Part shown: positions 5,908 through 6,738 of the stretch, in pieces | Layout of the letters: every line of letters begins with the position of its first letter | How positions within the stretch are numbered: the first letter of the stretch is position 1 | From: Streptosporangiaceae bacterium | Lineage (GTDB): Bacteria > Actinomycetota > Actinomycetes > Streptosporangiales > Streptosporangiaceae | Direction: 5' to 3' | Assembly: GCA_030040415.1 (NCBI GenBank) | Contig: JASHTT010000113.1 | Span: 1-6,738 of the forward strand | DNA length: 6,738 bases | Translations under genes and position numbers: made by a program | The notes under the pieces: generated by a model | Databases searched by the model: none | Seen by the model: only the letters and a program-made list of their open reading frames with translations | What the model was told of the DNA's origin: nothing

Positions 5908-6738
5908 TCAGCTGGCAGGCTTCACCGGCGCCAGGGAGTTGCCAGGCGCGATCTGTGCGCAGTCGTTCGGGGCCTGGACCCCGGCAAAGAGTTCGCCAAG
6001 CCAGGCCAGGGCGGCCGGCGCCCACACCGGGAACGTCGTGATGTGGCTCAGGGCGTCGTATTGCGTGTAGTCGACCGCCGCGCCAGCGTCGCAGAATTTC
6101 CGGGCCAGGGATCTCACGTCCCCTGCGATCATCACCCCGTCGCCGGGACCGATGCCTGGCTTGTCGCCTGGAGTTCCCTCGAGAGTGCCGTCCGCTCCCT
6201 GGCCGATGAACATGGGGATCGTGGGAGATCTCCGGCTGCCGGCATTAAGCTCATTCTCGACCCGGACGAGGGCGGGAATGCTCGCCGGGTTCGCGTACTG
6301 CGGCTTGACTAGCTGAGCGAAAGTCAGCCCAGGGTACTGGCCGAGGACATTGATGATCGAGGCCTTCTGAAGCTTGCGGTAAAGCTGAAGGCCGTAGCCG
6401 CTCAGGTAGCGCGTGATGTCGAGATGGAAACTCCGCGCAATGCCGATGATGGCCATCGGCAAGATGCCCGCCCAGTCCAGGCTTCCGCTCACGTAGCTGA
6501 GGTTGTGGGCCGGGTCGACGAGCACGCCGCCTTCGGCCGCGCCGACTAGCTGCCGATTGACGCCGGGGGCGTACTTCGGTGCCAGCTGTGCTGCCCAGTC
6601 GGTCGCGATGGCGCCCCCGGAGTAGCCGAGCAGGCCAACAGGCGTGCTCGCGTTCAGGCCCGTCAGCGAGGACCCGGTCGCGGCCCGTATCGAGTTCAGG
6701 GTGTTAATCCCGTACACCGGCCCGCTGGCAAAGTCAGC
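5908..6738 (-). CDS. Secretory lipase (LIP family), 5' end outside window
   Basis: The frame is open from the right window edge (first codon GCT at 6738) to the TGA at 5910-5908, giving 276 residues without the N-terminus, so any signal peptide is not visible. It reads as an alpha/beta-hydrolase of the secretory lipase family: ADFASGPVYGINTLNSIRAA leads to the nucleophile elbow GYSGG (Ser codon 6621-6619), then a helical lid-like region, the likely catalytic Asp in IGQGADGTL, and the likely catalytic His in ALSHITTFP. Two cysteines near the end (KFCDAG and NDCAQI) may form a disulfide, as expected for an exported enzyme. It would hydrolyse lipid or other carboxylic esters outside the cell. 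An internal GTG at 6717 lies inside a conserved part of the domain and is not the real start. It converges on the permease operon, is separated from it by the terminator, and shows no functional link to it. Confidence 0.85.
   Translation of the reverse strand, partial: ADFASGPVYGINTLNSIRAATGSSLTGLNASTPVGLLGYSGGAIATDWAAQLAPKYAPGVNRQLVGAAEGGVLVDPAHNLSYVSGSLDWAGILPMAIIGIARSFHLDITRYLSGYGLQLYRKLQKASIINVLGQYPGLTFAQLVKPQYANPASIPALVRVENELNAGSRRSPTIPMFIGQGADGTLEGTPGDKPGIGPGDGVMIAGDVRSLARKFCDAGAAVDYTQYDALSHITTFPVWAPAALAWLGELFAGVQAPNDCAQIAPGNSLAPVKPAS

Noticed and set aside
5101..6312. A 403-codon plus-strand frame spanning the permease end, the terminator and the lipase
   Set aside because: It crosses two convincing genes and the terminator hairpin in a different frame or strand, and its composition is Arg-rich low-complexity.
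5908..6717. Complete lipase gene starting at the GTG at 6717
   Set aside because: The frame stays open upstream to the window edge with family-like residues (ADFASGP), and a start there would remove the signal peptide and the first part of the hydrolase fold.

Overview
The window looks like chromosomal DNA from a high-GC actinomycete. Third codon positions are strongly G/C, GTG starts occur beside ATG starts, Shine-Dalgarno sites are purine-rich, genes are tightly packed with overlapping ends, and one end carries a lipase of the secretory (LIP) family common in Nocardia- and Mycobacterium-like bacteria. The genus cannot be fixed from the sequence alone.

Layout. On the left, two minus-strand genes are translationally overlapped: a fold-type I PLP-dependent aminotransferase (446-1726) and then a small cupin protein (449-1, cut by the window edge). 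Diverging from them on the plus strand is a four-gene unit: an Lrp/AsnC-family regulator (1855-2448), a glutamine-synthetase-like ligase (2423-3970), a Dabb-domain small protein (3986-4321) and a 12-helix APC-family permease (4337-5818). The divergent intergenic region (1727-1854) holds a good plus-strand promoter with two TTAC-N4-GTAA palindromes 31 bp apart, one inside the promoter and one just past the predicted transcription start. A 22-bp perfect inverted repeat (5828-5872) closes the unit. It is shared with a convergent, probably unrelated, secretory lipase gene (6738-5908, its 5' end outside the window).

How the genes may work together (inference). The permease would import an amine or amino acid, and the ligase would attach glutamate to its amino group through the gamma-carboxylate. 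The ligase keeps the metal, glutamate and phosphate residues of glutamine synthetase but, by eye alignment, lacks the two acidic residues that form the ammonium site (Ser93 for Asp50 and Phe372 for Glu327, Salmonella numbering), so a bulkier amine is more likely than ammonia. The aminotransferase, cupin and Dabb proteins would act on the substrate or downstream products, and the Lrp-type regulator would sense a pathway molecule and control both arms from the shared palindromes. The substrate is not evident. No gamma-glutamyl hydrolase, amine oxidase or aldehyde dehydrogenase is in the window, though one could lie beyond the cupin gene.

No RNA genes, CRISPR arrays, insertion sequences or att sites were seen. 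The only gene-free stretches are short (1727-1854 and 5819-5907).
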